Positions 26,098-35,038 of a stretch of 48,418 nucleotides of DNA are shown in pieces. Both the position numbers and the translations under genes were made by a program. The stretch's first letter is position 1. Each line of letters starts with the position of its first letter. The stretch is taken from contig JADEWQ010000038.1 in NCBI GenBank assembly GCA_015207585.1, forward strand, positions 1-48,418, given 5' to 3'. A model generated the notes under the pieces. The model was given only the letters and a program-made list of their open reading frames with translations. It did no database searches and was not told where the DNA came from. This stretch comes from Pleurocapsales cyanobacterium LEGE 06147. Its GTDB lineage: Bacteria; Cyanobacteriota; Cyanobacteriia; Cyanobacteriales; Xenococcaceae.

Positions 26098-27735
26098 GTG
26101 TCCCAATTTCTAGTAGATTGGCAGGGCTTTACTCTCAAAGAACAAATCGGACAAATGGTTGTAGTTCGTGCCTCCGGCTATTTGTTCGATTGGCAAATAC
26201 GCTATCCTGCCTGGGAAGCTCCCGCTGCTAAATTAAAACAGTGGCTGGCACAATTGAACCTGGGCGGAGTAATTTTATTAGGAGGTAGTGCCCCAGAATT
26301 AGCTTGGCGATCGCAACAATTGCAGTCTTGGGCAAAAACTCCTTTACTAATCGCCGCAGACATTGAAGAAGGAGTCGGACATCGTTTTGCTGGTGCTACT
26401 TGGTTTCCTCCACCGATGGCACTGGGAGCTATAGCAGCTAAGAATTCCACTCTAGCTCAAGAATATGCTACCCGCATGGGTGCGGTCACGGCACGAGAAG
26501 CTCTAGCTATCGGTATTAATTGGCTCCTCGCTCCTGTGGTCGATGTCAATAACAATCGGGCCAATCCAGTTATTAATATACGTGCCTTTGGCGAGCGACC
26601 GGAAACCGTAAGTAACTTAACCGAAGCGTTTATTCGGGGCGCACAAGAATATCCTATCTTAACTACCGCCAAACATTTTCCCGGACACGGAGACACCGCT
26701 ACCGATTCCCACCTCGATTTACCCGTACTACCCCACTCTGATTCGCGCCTGATTGAGATAGAATTACCTTCTTTTGAAAAGGCGATCGCGGCTGGAGTAA
26801 ATAGTATCATGACTGCTCATCTATTGATTCCTGCCTGGGATGCCGAACGCCCCGCTACTCTTTCCCAACCGATTTTGACGGGTAAACTGCGGCAGGAATT
26901 GGGTTTTGAAGGTTTAATCGTCACTGATGCTTTAATTATGGGTGGCGTGACTAAATATGCTTCTCCCGAAGAAATAGCGATCGTGGCAGTTGAAGCAGGG
27001 GCAGATATTTTACTCATGCCTGGCGATCCCCTAGTAGCGATCGAGACTATCGAACGAGCGGTACAATTGGGACGTTTAAGTAAAGAAAGAATTCATCAGT
27101 CTCTAGAACGTATCTGGCAAGCAAAAAAAAAGGTAATTCAAACTTCCCCGCTTTCTCTATCTTTTCTAGATCGACTGGCTCAGCCTCAGGCAATGGCAAC
27201 TACCGAATCTATCCTGCGAGATTCGCTGCAAACAGGAGGGAAACTTCCGCTTCAACCCACTAAGGATAGGGAATTATGTAACTTAATTGTGGTAGATGAC
27301 ATTCTCAACTGCAATTTCCTCGCTCGCCATACTCCCGCAGTAACCATACCTCAAGAATTAGGCTATCAACTACACTTAGTTGACCAAAATACCTTAGCTC
27401 ATACTCCCTTTGACTTGAGACAAACCCTCCTACAAATATTTATTCGCGGCAATCCTTTTCGCGGTACGGCAGGATTAACCCCAAAAGCAAAAGAAATTTA
27501 CCAGCAACTAATACAAGCCAAACAAGTTCAAGGATTAATTATTTATGGCAGTCCTTACGTGTTAGAATGGTTTATTACGCAAATCCCTGAGAATTGCCCT
27601 TGGGTATTTACTTACGGGCAAATGGCAAATGCTCAGGCATTGGCAAACAATGTTTTATTTGGTCTACCTGTCGATTTTCCCTCGCTTTTAAAGACTGACA
27701 AACCCAATCGGGATAATTTAGATTTCGGTTTTTAA
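26098..27735 (+). CDS. Glycoside hydrolase family 3 (beta-N-acetylhexosaminidase, NagZ-like)
   Basis: 545 residues from GTG 26098. The N-terminal (beta/alpha)8 barrel of about 340 residues has the NagZ signature KHFPGHGDTATDSH (192-205), with the His/Asp catalytic pair, and a nucleophile Asp277 in IVTDALIMGG. LLIAADIEEGVGHRF and APVVDVNNNRANPVINIRAF are further conserved blocks. It should remove N-acetylglucosamine from peptidoglycan fragments during cell-wall recycling. The extra C-terminal domain (about 350-545) is typical of cyanobacterial forms and makes the protein longer than proteobacterial NagZ. No signal peptide is seen, so it is cytoplasmic. Confidence 0.88.
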   Translation: MSQFLVDWQGFTLKEQIGQMVVVRASGYLFDWQIRYPAWEAPAAKLKQWLAQLNLGGVILLGGSAPELAWRSQQLQSWAKTPLLIAADIEEGVGHRFAGATWFPPPMALGAIAAKNSTLAQEYATRMGAVTAREALAIGINWLLAPVVDVNNNRANPVINIRAFGERPETVSNLTEAFIRGAQEYPILTTAKHFPGHGDTATDSHLDLPVLPHSDSRLIEIELPSFEKAIAAGVNSIMTAHLLIPAWDAERPATLSQPILTGKLRQELGFEGLIVTDALIMGGVTKYASPEEIAIVAVEAGADILLMPGDPLVAIETIERAVQLGRLSKERIHQSLERIWQAKKKVIQTSPLSLSFLDRLAQPQAMATTESILRDSLQTGGKLPLQPTKDRELCNLIVVDDILNCNFLARHTPAVTIPQELGYQLHLVDQNTLAHTPFDLRQTLLQIFIRGNPFRGTAGLTPKAKEIYQQLIQAKQVQGLIIYGSPYVLEWFITQIPENCPWVFTYGQMANAQALANNVLFGLPVDFPSLLKTDKPNRDNLDFGF

Positions 27736-27759
27736 GATTTACAAAACAGTAATCAGTCG

Positions 27760-27791
27760 CCAGTCATCAGTTAAAAATAACTGGTAACTGG
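27760..27791. repeat. Imperfect hairpin repeat
   Basis: CCAGTCATCAGTTA (27760-27773) pairs with TAACTGGTAACTGG (27778-27791) with two mismatches around an AAAA loop. Related CAGTTATCAGTTATCA sequence forms the end of ndhD4 (about 36503-36520), so it belongs to a dispersed repeat family. Confidence 0.55.
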
Positions 27792-27966
27792 CAACTGGTG
27801 AATCGGCAAGGCTCCTGCTAAAGCGAAAGACAACTGTTTTCTCGAAATTTTTATTTTTTTTAGTATTTGTATTGATTGTTACAGCAAATATTTTGGTAAT
27901 TATATCCAGATACTGTTCTATATTGTAAAGTAGTAGTAATAGTTATTGATTTCTCTGGTGATACTC

Positions 27967-28209
27967 ATGAGCGTTGCGACCACACCTGCTGTATCTTATA
28001 CTAAGTACCCTATCGAATTAATTAAAGACGAAGCTCGTCAATTGGTAGAGAAAGGAATTGTTAGCCGACAACAGCCCATCTACGTGCTCTGTCAGTACAT
28101 CCCGGCTCGTGAGTGGGTGTGTGTTGAATGCGAATTAGAAAGATGCGATTACTTACTTCGCGATCGTATCGGTGAGTTAATTGCCGATGAAGAATGGGAT
28201 AACGATTGA
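27967..28209 (+). CDS. DUF4327 family protein
   Basis: 80 residues from ATG 27967 (MSVATTPAVSYTKYPIELIK); a TTG seven codons upstream is less likely. The protein matches the small cyanobacterial DUF4327 family throughout: DEARQLVEKGIVSRQQPIYV, LCQYIPAREWVCVECELE and LLRDRIGELIADEEWDND. Three cysteines (in VLCQY and VCVEC) might bind a metal, but this is only suggested by spacing. Function unknown. It is followed by a good intrinsic terminator and stands alone. Confidence 0.9.
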   Translation: MSVATTPAVSYTKYPIELIKDEARQLVEKGIVSRQQPIYVLCQYIPAREWVCVECELERCDYLLRDRIGELIADEEWDND

Positions 28210-28321
28210 TTTTTAAGATATTCGCTAAAAAAACTATAAACTGTTTAAGCTTTTCCTATATCGTTTACACTTTTCTAAGTATTAACTAGTTTTGATTACT
28301 GTTTATAGCATTTTCGTTAAC

Positions 28322-28345
28322 AAGCCTGGTATTTCAGGCTTTTTT
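28322..28345 (+). terminator. Intrinsic terminator after DUF4327
   Basis: AAGCCTG (28322-28328), loop GTATTT, CAGGCTT (28335-28341), then a T-run to 28345. Arms pair perfectly. It ends the DUF4327 transcript and faces the next, convergent gene. Confidence 0.85.
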
Positions 28346-28397
28346 GATACCGCTTCTTCTTTTAGAGAAAATCCTACAGTAGTCTCTAAACAAAAAA

Positions 28398-28781
28398 TTA
28401 TTGAGTATTTTTTGACTTACGCAATTGTTCTAATTCGGTTCGCAAAGCAATAATCTGTTCGGTCAGTTCTTGCAGATCCGATTCAACATTTTCTGAGGTA
28501 GAGTAAGGGGTAAATTCCGTTTCACTGCTAGTTTTAGCAGTTTCTGAATTCCGCCAACCTCGTTGACGAAAAAGATTGTCAAGCATTCTTCTCGCTTCCT
28601 GCTCGGTAATCTCCCCTTTTTGCGCCCATTCTCGCGTTTTTTGACTCAATTCGGTCTGTAATTCCGATATGGTTTTAGCTCGTTTTTGGGGATCTTGGAT
28701 TGTTTCTAACAAAGAGGTTGTTGCCCCGACAGTAATGCGGAAGCCCTGCTGTACAATTTGAAAAAGACTATTGGCGTTCAT
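28398..28781 (-). CDS. Phasin-like small helical protein
   Basis: 127 residues from MNANSLFQIVQQGFRITVGA; an ATG 12 codons upstream gives an unlikely N-terminus. Residues 1-75 are amphipathic helices (TSLLETIQDPQKRAKTISEL, REWAQKGEITEQEARRMLDN LF), as in proteins annotated as phasin-like in cyanobacteria. The C-terminus is a coiled coil (LQELTEQIIALRTELEQLRK). Phasins coat polyhydroxyalkanoate granules, but the link is weak here and the protein could simply be a helical scaffold. It is followed on the same strand by nothing until the convergent terminator. Confidence 0.6.
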   Translation of the reverse strand: MNANSLFQIVQQGFRITVGATTSLLETIQDPQKRAKTISELQTELSQKTREWAQKGEITEQEARRMLDNLFRQRGWRNSETAKTSSETEFTPYSTSENVESDLQELTEQIIALRTELEQLRKSKNTQ

Positions 28782-28884
28782 CTTTGAGTGCTGAATGATA
28801 GGGCTTGCTAGATACAAATTAACACAAAGGTGATGTTTGTCTTGTCCAGACTAGAATAAACATCCATCCTGCTTGTTATTTAAT

Positions 28885-29232
28885 CTATCTTACTTGTTCT
28901 AAATATTGATTGAGATCTTCAATTAATCGCGTTAGTTCGGCTTCACTGGTAATGCGAATGCGGTCATCGCGGACAGTTAATAAAACTCTAGCCGCAAAAG
29001 GACTGGGATAAATATTAGGATTACAAAAAACTTCCAAGAAAACATCTCCCGTGTGACGATATTCCATTGAATTTTGGGGATTAGGTCTACTACCACCACT
29101 AGAAGTACGGCTAGCGATCGCTTTAAGACTTTGCAGCAATACGGATATTTCTTGCTGTAATTTTTGCGCCGCTTCAGCAGTAAAGTTAAAAGTTACAGAA
29201 CCTTGAATGAGATTGAGAGTGAGTTGCGACAT
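28885..29232 (-). CDS. Conserved small protein, unknown function
   Basis: 115 residues, no signal peptide or membrane segment. It starts MSQLTLNLIQGSVTFNFTAE, then has a helical part and a beta-rich part (YRHTGDVFLEVFCNPNIYPS, ARVLLTVRDDRIRITSEAEL) and ends in a helix (LTRLIEDLNQYLEQ). I do not recognise a named family. It is encoded in the same direction as the phasin-like gene, 100 bases upstream of it, and may be transcribed with it. Confidence 0.6.
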   Translation of the reverse strand: MSQLTLNLIQGSVTFNFTAEAAQKLQQEISVLLQSLKAIASRTSSGGSRPNPQNSMEYRHTGDVFLEVFCNPNIYPSPFAARVLLTVRDDRIRITSEAELTRLIEDLNQYLEQVR

Positions 29233-29453
29233 CAGTGTATAAAATTTTAATAATTTAAATTATTGCTAAAAGATATTATCCCGCTCACTGCCAAAATTTA
29301 CCAAAGAATGAAGCCTGGATTAACTATTTATTAAAAAAAGTCTCAATAATTCGGACTCGATCGGACAACTAAAGACAGGTGTAATCATTAGCAAATAAAG
29401 GTTTCAGCGACTTAAGACTATGATTGAATTGAGAACTTTCATAATTTCAAATC

Positions 29454-30446
29454 GTGATACAGGATCGTCGCACACAAGTCCGTAAAGTTCTTTTGCTGAC
29501 GCTATTACTAAATCTGTTTGTCGTCGGATTAAAAGCAGTAGTGGGATTTATCACTGGTTCTCTCAGCATACAAGCAGATGCTTTACATAGCGTGACAGAT
29601 AGTCTCAACAATATTTTGGGTTTAGTTGCTAATCGCTTTTCTTCTCCTCTACCAGATAGGGAGCATCCTTACGGACATCAAAAATTTGAAGCAGTAGCTG
29701 CTCTCGGAATTGCAGCTTTTCTCGGTATTGCTTGTTTTGAAATCTTAAAAGGAGCAGTCGAGCGAATTTTAGCGGGAACTAGCGTAATAGAAATATCTTC
29801 TAGAGAGTTGTGGTTATTGCTTATCGTTTTGGGAGTTAATATTTTTGTTGCTTTCTACGAGCGTAGTGTAGGCAAACGCATTGGTAGTCCAATTTTATTA
29901 GCCGATGCCAAACATACGATGAGCGATATTTGGACTACGATTCTTGTGCTGGCAGGATTAATCGGAGTTTGGCAAGCAAATGCCCTCAATCTACCTCAAC
30001 TACAATGGCTAGATGTAATTTTAGCCTTTCCCGTAGCTCTTTTGGTCTTTCGTAGTGGTTGGGAAGTACTGCGGGATAATTTACCCTGGTTGGTCGATGA
30101 AATAGCGATCGCTCCTGAAGCCATTTATCGCCTTGTCATGGAAGTCCCGGGGGTAATTAACTGTCACGATATAGCTTCCCGTGGTTTGTTAGGTAGACAA
30201 GTGTTCATCGAAATGCATTTAATTGTGGATGCTCCCGATGTGGCAACGGCTCATCAAATCACAGAAGCAGTGGAATCCCTTTTAGAAGAACGTTTCAGTC
30301 CCGTACGAGTATTAATTCATGTCGAACCACCAAATTATCAATCCGATCGCATTAGCTTTGGTTCTAGTACCGCTGCGCGGAAGGCAAAAGGCAAAAGGCA
30401 AAAAAATTGGTCAAAAATTGGTTTCTCTTTGGTTTCCAATAGCTAA
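29454..30446 (+). CDS. Cation diffusion facilitator (CDF) metal transporter
   Basis: 330 residues from GTG 29454. Six membrane helices occupy residues 12-200 and a cytoplasmic domain follows. The metal site is visible as Asp42/His45/Asp49 (ADALHSVTDSLNN) and Asp151/His154/Asp158 (ADAKHTMSDIWTT). PDREHPYGHQKFE is the loop motif of the family. The C-terminal domain (PGVINCHDIASRGLLGRQVF, HVEPPN) fits CDF. Family members export zinc, iron, manganese or cobalt; the metal cannot be assigned. The last residues (KAKGKRQKN) are encoded by an AAGGCAA repeat and are probably not part of the original domain. Confidence 0.9.
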   Translation: MIQDRRTQVRKVLLLTLLLNLFVVGLKAVVGFITGSLSIQADALHSVTDSLNNILGLVANRFSSPLPDREHPYGHQKFEAVAALGIAAFLGIACFEILKGAVERILAGTSVIEISSRELWLLLIVLGVNIFVAFYERSVGKRIGSPILLADAKHTMSDIWTTILVLAGLIGVWQANALNLPQLQWLDVILAFPVALLVFRSGWEVLRDNLPWLVDEIAIAPEAIYRLVMEVPGVINCHDIASRGLLGRQVFIEMHLIVDAPDVATAHQITEAVESLLEERFSPVRVLIHVEPPNYQSDRISFGSSTAARKAKGKRQKNWSKIGFSLVSNS

Positions 30447-30692
30447 TAGGTTAATTAATGGTAGCTTTATTTGGGTCGACTTGGACTAAAAGTAAAATTC
30501 AGAAACAGTAAATAATTCAAATCTCTCTACTTTTTCAAACAGAGAATTAAAGTTTTCCACAGAAAAGTTTATTTTTCCACAGATTTATTTTAGTTTTCCA
30601 CAAAATTTGCTGCCAAAATTAACACGAAATAAATAAAGATTATATAGAGACTAAGTTAACCTAAGTTTTAAATATTAACTGTTCCCTATTCC
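30447..30692. promoter_or_regulatory. Spacer with three exact DnaA boxes in phase; origin-like
   Basis: Three exact copies of TTTTCCACA, the cyanobacterial DnaA-box consensus, lie on the same strand at 30553-30561, 30573-30581 and 30594-30602. They are 20 and 21 bases apart, about two helical turns. An AT-rich stretch follows (30610-30690, e.g. GAAATAAATAAAGATTATAT), which could unwind. The site is in the spacer between the CDF and solute-binding genes. It may be a replication-origin element or a DnaA-regulated region. Neither dnaA nor dnaN is nearby. Confidence 0.55.
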
Positions 30693-31556
30693 CTATTTAC
30701 TGTCCACTATTGTCCGACATTCCTCTTCTGTTATTCTAGTGTCGGCAATAAGGGAGCCCAACCATCGAGACAATAACTTTTCCGATTCTTTGCTTTCAAT
30801 AACCGAATTAACAAAATTACGCCACTGCGGCTCATTAGCAGGTAGAATCATGCCGTAGCGATCGCAAGTTAGAGGTTGCTCTGGTATTAAAATATAGTTT
30901 TGCAGAGGTAAATTTTGTCTTTCTACTTCTGCTATTAATAAAATTCCATCACTAACAAAAGCATCAAGTCTACCTTGTTGAAGAGTTTGTACTCCTCTCA
31001 TTCTTGCTGCCGAACCTTGGAATTGTTGTTGCTCGGCTAGAGGATAGCGATCGCTAATATATTGCTCTGTAGTAGTATTGCGAATTACACCAATAGCAAT
31101 ATCTTGTAAGTTGCTGTCAAGATTAATTCTTTGTCGATTATCTCTTTGAATCAAAAATTGGGTACCGCTAATAAAAAAAGCGGTGGAAAATTCTATTTGA
31201 TTTGGTACTTGTATTTCAGTAGAAATAGTATTTGGTCCGCATTCGAGGTAAACTAGACCCTCAGCTACTAGTTGAAAACGATTACTAGCATTAGATTTTA
31301 GTAATCTAATTACTATAATATCTCTCTGTAAAAATTGGGTTAGCTTTCTTCTCAATAAAGCGAAAAAATCAAGGCAGTATCCTCGAATATTACCCCCTGC
31401 ATCTAAGTAACCAAAAGGAGCAGCATCTTCTCTAATTGCTACTCTTAATAAGCCCGTACGCTCAATAGTATCTAAAACTGTTTCGGCGGCAGTCGCTCTA
31501 GGCAATAAAATCGAACAGAAAATAGTGATGGTGATAGCTATTAATTTAGAACTCAT
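30693..31556 (-). CDS. Periplasmic solute-binding protein, family 3
   Basis: 287 residues. A signal peptide (MSSKLIAITITIFCSILLPR, cleavage near ATA-AET) directs export. The mature domain is a type-II periplasmic-binding fold of the amino-acid family (LRVAIREDAAPFGYLDAGGN, GYCLDFFALLRRKL, IAIGVIRNTTTEQYI, GRLDAFVSDGILLI, YGMILPANEPQWRNFVN). It resembles polar amino-acid receptors. No permease or ATPase gene is adjacent, so it is an orphan receptor or works with a transporter encoded elsewhere. A weak LPR-Ala boundary makes a lipoprotein unlikely. Confidence 0.85.
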   Translation of the reverse strand: MSSKLIAITITIFCSILLPRATAAETVLDTIERTGLLRVAIREDAAPFGYLDAGGNIRGYCLDFFALLRRKLTQFLQRDIIVIRLLKSNASNRFQLVAEGLVYLECGPNTISTEIQVPNQIEFSTAFFISGTQFLIQRDNRQRINLDSNLQDIAIGVIRNTTTEQYISDRYPLAEQQQFQGSAARMRGVQTLQQGRLDAFVSDGILLIAEVERQNLPLQNYILIPEQPLTCDRYGMILPANEPQWRNFVNSVIESKESEKLLSRWLGSLIADTRITEEECRTIVDSK

Positions 31557-31778
31557 TTTGAGATGGTCGATATCGAGTAACTTATATTATTTGACTGAAT
31601 AGCGATCGCTGTTTTAATAACACTGAAGATAGTTGAGGTTATTCTAAATACTTATCAAAACAGTTCAAACACTGACAATCCTTGATTTTGGTTGGCGATC
31701 GTCGAGTAAAATGAACGATTGGACTGATTAGAATTACATAGGCGTAGAAATTTAGTAACAGAAACTAAGAGAAAGAAC

Positions 31779-32309
31779 ATGAAGCAGCGTGGAGTTACGG
31801 TTTGGTTTACAGGACTCAGTGGTGCGGGAAAAACGACAATTTCCAAAGCATTAGCTGAAAAATTAAAAGCAGACGGCTATGCTATAGAAATTTTGGATGG
31901 CGACATAGTAAGGGAAAACTTAACTAAAGGTTTGGGCTTTTCTAAAGCAGATCGAGATGAAAACATTCGCCGCATTGGTTTTGTCTCTCATTTATTAACT
32001 CGTAATGGAGTAATAGTTTTGGTCTCTGCTATTTCTCCCTATCGCGAGATTAGGGAAGAAGTAAGAAAAAAAATTGGTGATTTTGTGGAAATTTTTGTTA
32101 ATGCCCCTCTAGCTATCTGTGAAGAACGCGATGTTAAAGGTTTGTATCAAAGAGCGAGAGCAGGAGAGATTAAACAATTTACGGGCATCGACGATCCTTA
32201 CGAACCGCCTCTCAATCCCGAAGTTGAATGTCGTACCGATAAAGAAGAGCTATCTGAAAGTCTAGCTAAAGTAATCGACAAACTACAAGAGTTAGGCTAT
32301 ATTTCTTGA
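31779..32309 (+). CDS. cysC: Adenylylsulfate kinase CysC
   Basis: 176 residues. It phosphorylates adenosine 5'-phosphosulfate to PAPS in sulfate assimilation. The P-loop is GLSGAGKTT (12-20). LDGDIVRENLTKGLGFSKAD binds the substrate, RDENIRRIGFVSHLL and VSAISPYREIREEVR follow, and FVNAPLAICEERDVKGLYQR, then FTGIDDPYEPPLNPEV, is the conserved lid region. Length and order match stand-alone CysC. It is a single gene; the weak hairpin GGTTA/TAACC with a T-run after the stop (32343-32372) may end its transcript. Confidence 0.95.
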   Translation: MKQRGVTVWFTGLSGAGKTTISKALAEKLKADGYAIEILDGDIVRENLTKGLGFSKADRDENIRRIGFVSHLLTRNGVIVLVSAISPYREIREEVRKKIGDFVEIFVNAPLAICEERDVKGLYQRARAGEIKQFTGIDDPYEPPLNPEVECRTDKEELSESLAKVIDKLQELGYIS

Positions 32310-32548
32310 ATTTATCTTTGGGGTTTGCTAGCAGTCTAAAAAGGTTATTTTTAGCGAAATTAACCCCTTTTTCTATTTATTTGCTTAGTTTTTAAAAGGC
32401 AAAAAAGACGATCCCAACTTTGTTAATAATTTAATTCCTGCTGAGATCGTCGATTGAGGTCTAGAAATATGAACTATTTTAGTCGATTTAGTCGTATTAG
32501 AGGGTAGCATTAGGGGAGAGCTTAACATAAGCTATTAATAATTTAATT

Positions 32549-32735
32549 TATTGGTGAGCTAACGCAGTCTTGGGCAGGGTTGACAAGCTCTCGAAACGTT
32601 CGGCTTAAACTGCGCAAATAAATTCTAAGAGCTTAATTCGGAGGTTTTCTCACTACACTTAATGGGCGGAAGTAGTTCCGCCTCCGTGCCTTCCGAATCA
32701 AGAAGCCCGCATAGCAGCCGCGACCTCATCAATTT
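32549..32735 (+). ncRNA. Structured RNA, candidate 6S RNA
   Basis: A stretch of about 185 bases with nested pairing. The ends pair as TTGGTGAG (32551-32558) with CTCATCAA (32725-32732). An arm TTCGGAGG (32637-32644) pairs with CCTTCCGAA (32689-32697). It encloses a hairpin GGCGGAA/TTCCGCC (32665-32682, loop GTAG). AAGCTCT (32585-32591) can pair with AGAGCTT (32628-32634). Long closing stem, open centre and terminal arm, with length near 185, are the hallmarks of 6S RNA, which binds RNA polymerase. A TATTAAT -10-like box lies upstream. The strand is inferred from that and the neighbouring genes. The family call comes from structure and recall, not a model search. Confidence 0.55.
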
Positions 32736-33052
32736 ATTTGTACTAATTACCAAATGACTAATGACGCGAAATCCGCCTGTACTAGGGTCTGGGGATGAGC
32801 TTAGTAGGTATTATTATTCTGCTTATCCATGCTTTCTTAGCGATCCCGCAAACGTTCCCGTAGGGTCCGTAGGGAGCGAACCTTTCGCTGTGCGCCTCGT
32901 GCTTGAGAGGAACCGCTTCTTCTTTAATACTAATTATTATAGATATAAATAAATAATATTTCTGAAATCATTGAATAAAGGTTATGATAATAAACAATAT
33001 TCATTTAAACCTTTCCACATTTATCTAAAATTTCGGTCTTAATTAGCAATTA
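32736..33052. other. Spacer before ndhF4
   Basis: A short plus-strand frame (32761-32952) here has repeat-like composition, including GTTCCCGTAGGGTCCGTAGG, a type of interspersed repeat, and is not considered a gene. AT-rich sequence near 32930-33050 should hold the operon promoter. One DnaA-box-like CTTTCCACA is seen at 33011-33019. Confidence 0.4.
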
Positions 33053-34918
33053 ATGATGCAACAGATGTTTAGTGAAACGATCTGGCTAGTACCTTTGTAT
33101 GCTTTAATTGGCGCAGTGCTAGCCCTACCATGGTCTCCAGGGATTATCCGTCAGACAGGACCGAGACCGGCAGGATATATCAATACTTTGATGACTCTGT
33201 TGGCTTTTGTCCATAGCCTGTTTGCTTTACGAGCTATTTGGCATCAACCACCTCAATACCTATCTATCAATTGGCTTCATGCTGCCAGTTTAAACATTAC
33301 TTTTGATATCGAAATTTCTTCCGTAACCGTTGGAGCGTTAATTTTGGTTACTGGGTTAAATTTACTCGCCCAAATTTACGCCATTGGTTATCTGGAGATG
33401 GATTGGGGTTGGGCGCGGTTTTATTCGCTACTGGCTTTGTTTGAGGCGGGAATGTGTACCTTAGTAATTTGTAATTCCCTCTTTTTCAGCTATGTAATTC
33501 TAGAAATACTCACCCTGGGAACTTACCTACTGATTGGTTTTTGGTTTAACCAGTCCCTGGTAGTAACGGGAGCGAGGGATGCCTTCCTAACCAAACGGGT
33601 AGGAGATTTAATTTTACTGATGGGAGTAGTTGCCCTTTTACCTTTGGCAGGAACTTGGAACTATAGGGAATTAGCCGAGTGGGCAACAACAGCTACGATT
33701 GACCCTAAGATAGCTACATTGTTGAGTTTAGCATTAATCGCCGGTCCTTTAGGTAAGTGCGCTCAATTTCCTTTGCATCTCTGGCTCGATGAGGCAATGG
33801 AAGGTCCCATGCCCGCTACTATCTTGCGGAACACGATTATAGTATCTACAGGTGCATGGGTATTAATCAAATTGCAACCAGTGCTTGCTTTATCTCCCGT
33901 AGCTTCTACAGTAATGATTGGCATTGGTGCGGTAACGGCAATTGGTGCTGGTTTAATTGCGATCGCCCAAATTGACATTAAACGTTCCCTTTCCTATTCC
34001 GTTAGTGCCTACATGGGTTTAGTTTTCATTGCGGTAGGGACACAACAAGATGAAACCGCTTTGAGATTGTTATTTACTTACGCGATCGCTATGGCTATTT
34101 TGGTGATGAGTATCGGCGGTATTGTTTGGAACAATATTACCCAAGATTTAACTCAATACGGTGGCTTATGGTCTCGTCGTCCTATATCTGGGATTTGTTA
34201 TCTTGTCGGTGCAGCTTCTTTAGTAGCTTTTCCTCCTTTGGGCTGTTTTTGGTCACTAACCGAAATGGCAGATAACTTATGGAATACTCATCCCTGGTTA
34301 GTAGGAGTATTGGTTGCCGTCAACGGTTTGACTGCTTTTAGCGTTACTCGCGAATTTAGTCTAATTTTTGGCGGAAAACCCAAACCGATGACTGTCCGTT
34401 CCCCAGAAGCTTTATGGTCATTAGTCTTACCGATGACAATTGCGATGGGATTTGCCTTACACGTACCGATTTTATTGCACCAATGGAATTTGTTACCCGA
34501 GTGGGAAAACCTTAATTTAACCGTTGCTACTCCCTTAGTTATTTCTACTTTAGTTGGTGCAGGTGGATCGGCATTTATTTATCTCAATGACAAAATTGCT
34601 AAACCGATTCAATTGAAACCAAAAGCGGTACAAGACTTTTTTGCCTACGACCTTTATACAGCCAAACTTTATCGAGTAACGATTATCTTTGTAGTTGGTT
34701 TAGTTTCTCAAATTATTTATTGGTTCGATCGTTATCTAGTTGACGGAATAATTAATTTAGTTGGATTAGTAACTATTTTTAGTGGCGAAAGTTTAAAGTA
34801 TAATGTTTCGGGGCAAACTCAATTTTATTTCTTGTCGATCTTACTGGGAGTATTTTTATTTGTTGGCGTAGTTTGTTTCCCCTTTTTATCTCAACTTCAT
34901 TTGATAATCTCTCCCTAA
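33053..34918 (+). CDS. ndhF4: NDH-1 CO2-uptake subunit NdhF4
   Basis: 621 residues with about 16 membrane helices. It is a homologue of the proton-pumping antiporter subunit F of NDH-1, in the CO2-uptake form. The core carries GLLAQIYAIGYLEMDWGWAR, FFSYVILEILTLGTYLLIGF, AGPLGKCAQFPLHLWLDEAM, EGPMPATILRNTIIVS and DIKRSLSYSVSAYMG. The N-terminus (LVPLYALIGAVLALPWSPG) and the following ndhD4 and cupB genes point to the constitutive, low-affinity NDH-1MS' complex; the inducible ndhF3 version is less likely because no cupS gene follows. It lies in the thylakoid membrane. The operon contains ndhF4, ndhD4, a possible peptide and cupB. Confidence 0.85.
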   Translation: MMQQMFSETIWLVPLYALIGAVLALPWSPGIIRQTGPRPAGYINTLMTLLAFVHSLFALRAIWHQPPQYLSINWLHAASLNITFDIEISSVTVGALILVTGLNLLAQIYAIGYLEMDWGWARFYSLLALFEAGMCTLVICNSLFFSYVILEILTLGTYLLIGFWFNQSLVVTGARDAFLTKRVGDLILLMGVVALLPLAGTWNYRELAEWATTATIDPKIATLLSLALIAGPLGKCAQFPLHLWLDEAMEGPMPATILRNTIIVSTGAWVLIKLQPVLALSPVASTVMIGIGAVTAIGAGLIAIAQIDIKRSLSYSVSAYMGLVFIAVGTQQDETALRLLFTYAIAMAILVMSIGGIVWNNITQDLTQYGGLWSRRPISGICYLVGAASLVAFPPLGCFWSLTEMADNLWNTHPWLVGVLVAVNGLTAFSVTREFSLIFGGKPKPMTVRSPEALWSLVLPMTIAMGFALHVPILLHQWNLLPEWENLNLTVATPLVISTLVGAGGSAFIYLNDKIAKPIQLKPKAVQDFFAYDLYTAKLYRVTIIFVVGLVSQIIYWFDRYLVDGIINLVGLVTIFSGESLKYNVSGQTQFYFLSILLGVFLFVGVVCFPFLSQLHLIISP

Positions 34919-35038
34919 TTATTATTTACGGATAAACGCAGATTGACCCAAACATAATTGATGATTAATCTACTTTTTCACAAATTTTATCAACGGGATT
35001 TAGACAAAAAATAACAAAAAAAAGACAAAGGATCAAAA

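Noticed and set aside
32637-32697. Possible glutamine riboswitch because of CGGAAGTAG
   Set aside because: The glnA-type riboswitch also needs a CGTTCA block and a GAAGGAACGC block in fixed order. The second is absent, and the downstream operon is not a nitrogen gene.
32761-32952. 63-codon frame before ndhF4
   Set aside because: It is made of interspersed repeat sequence (CCCGTAGGGTCCGTAGGG type) and has no homologous feel or binding site.
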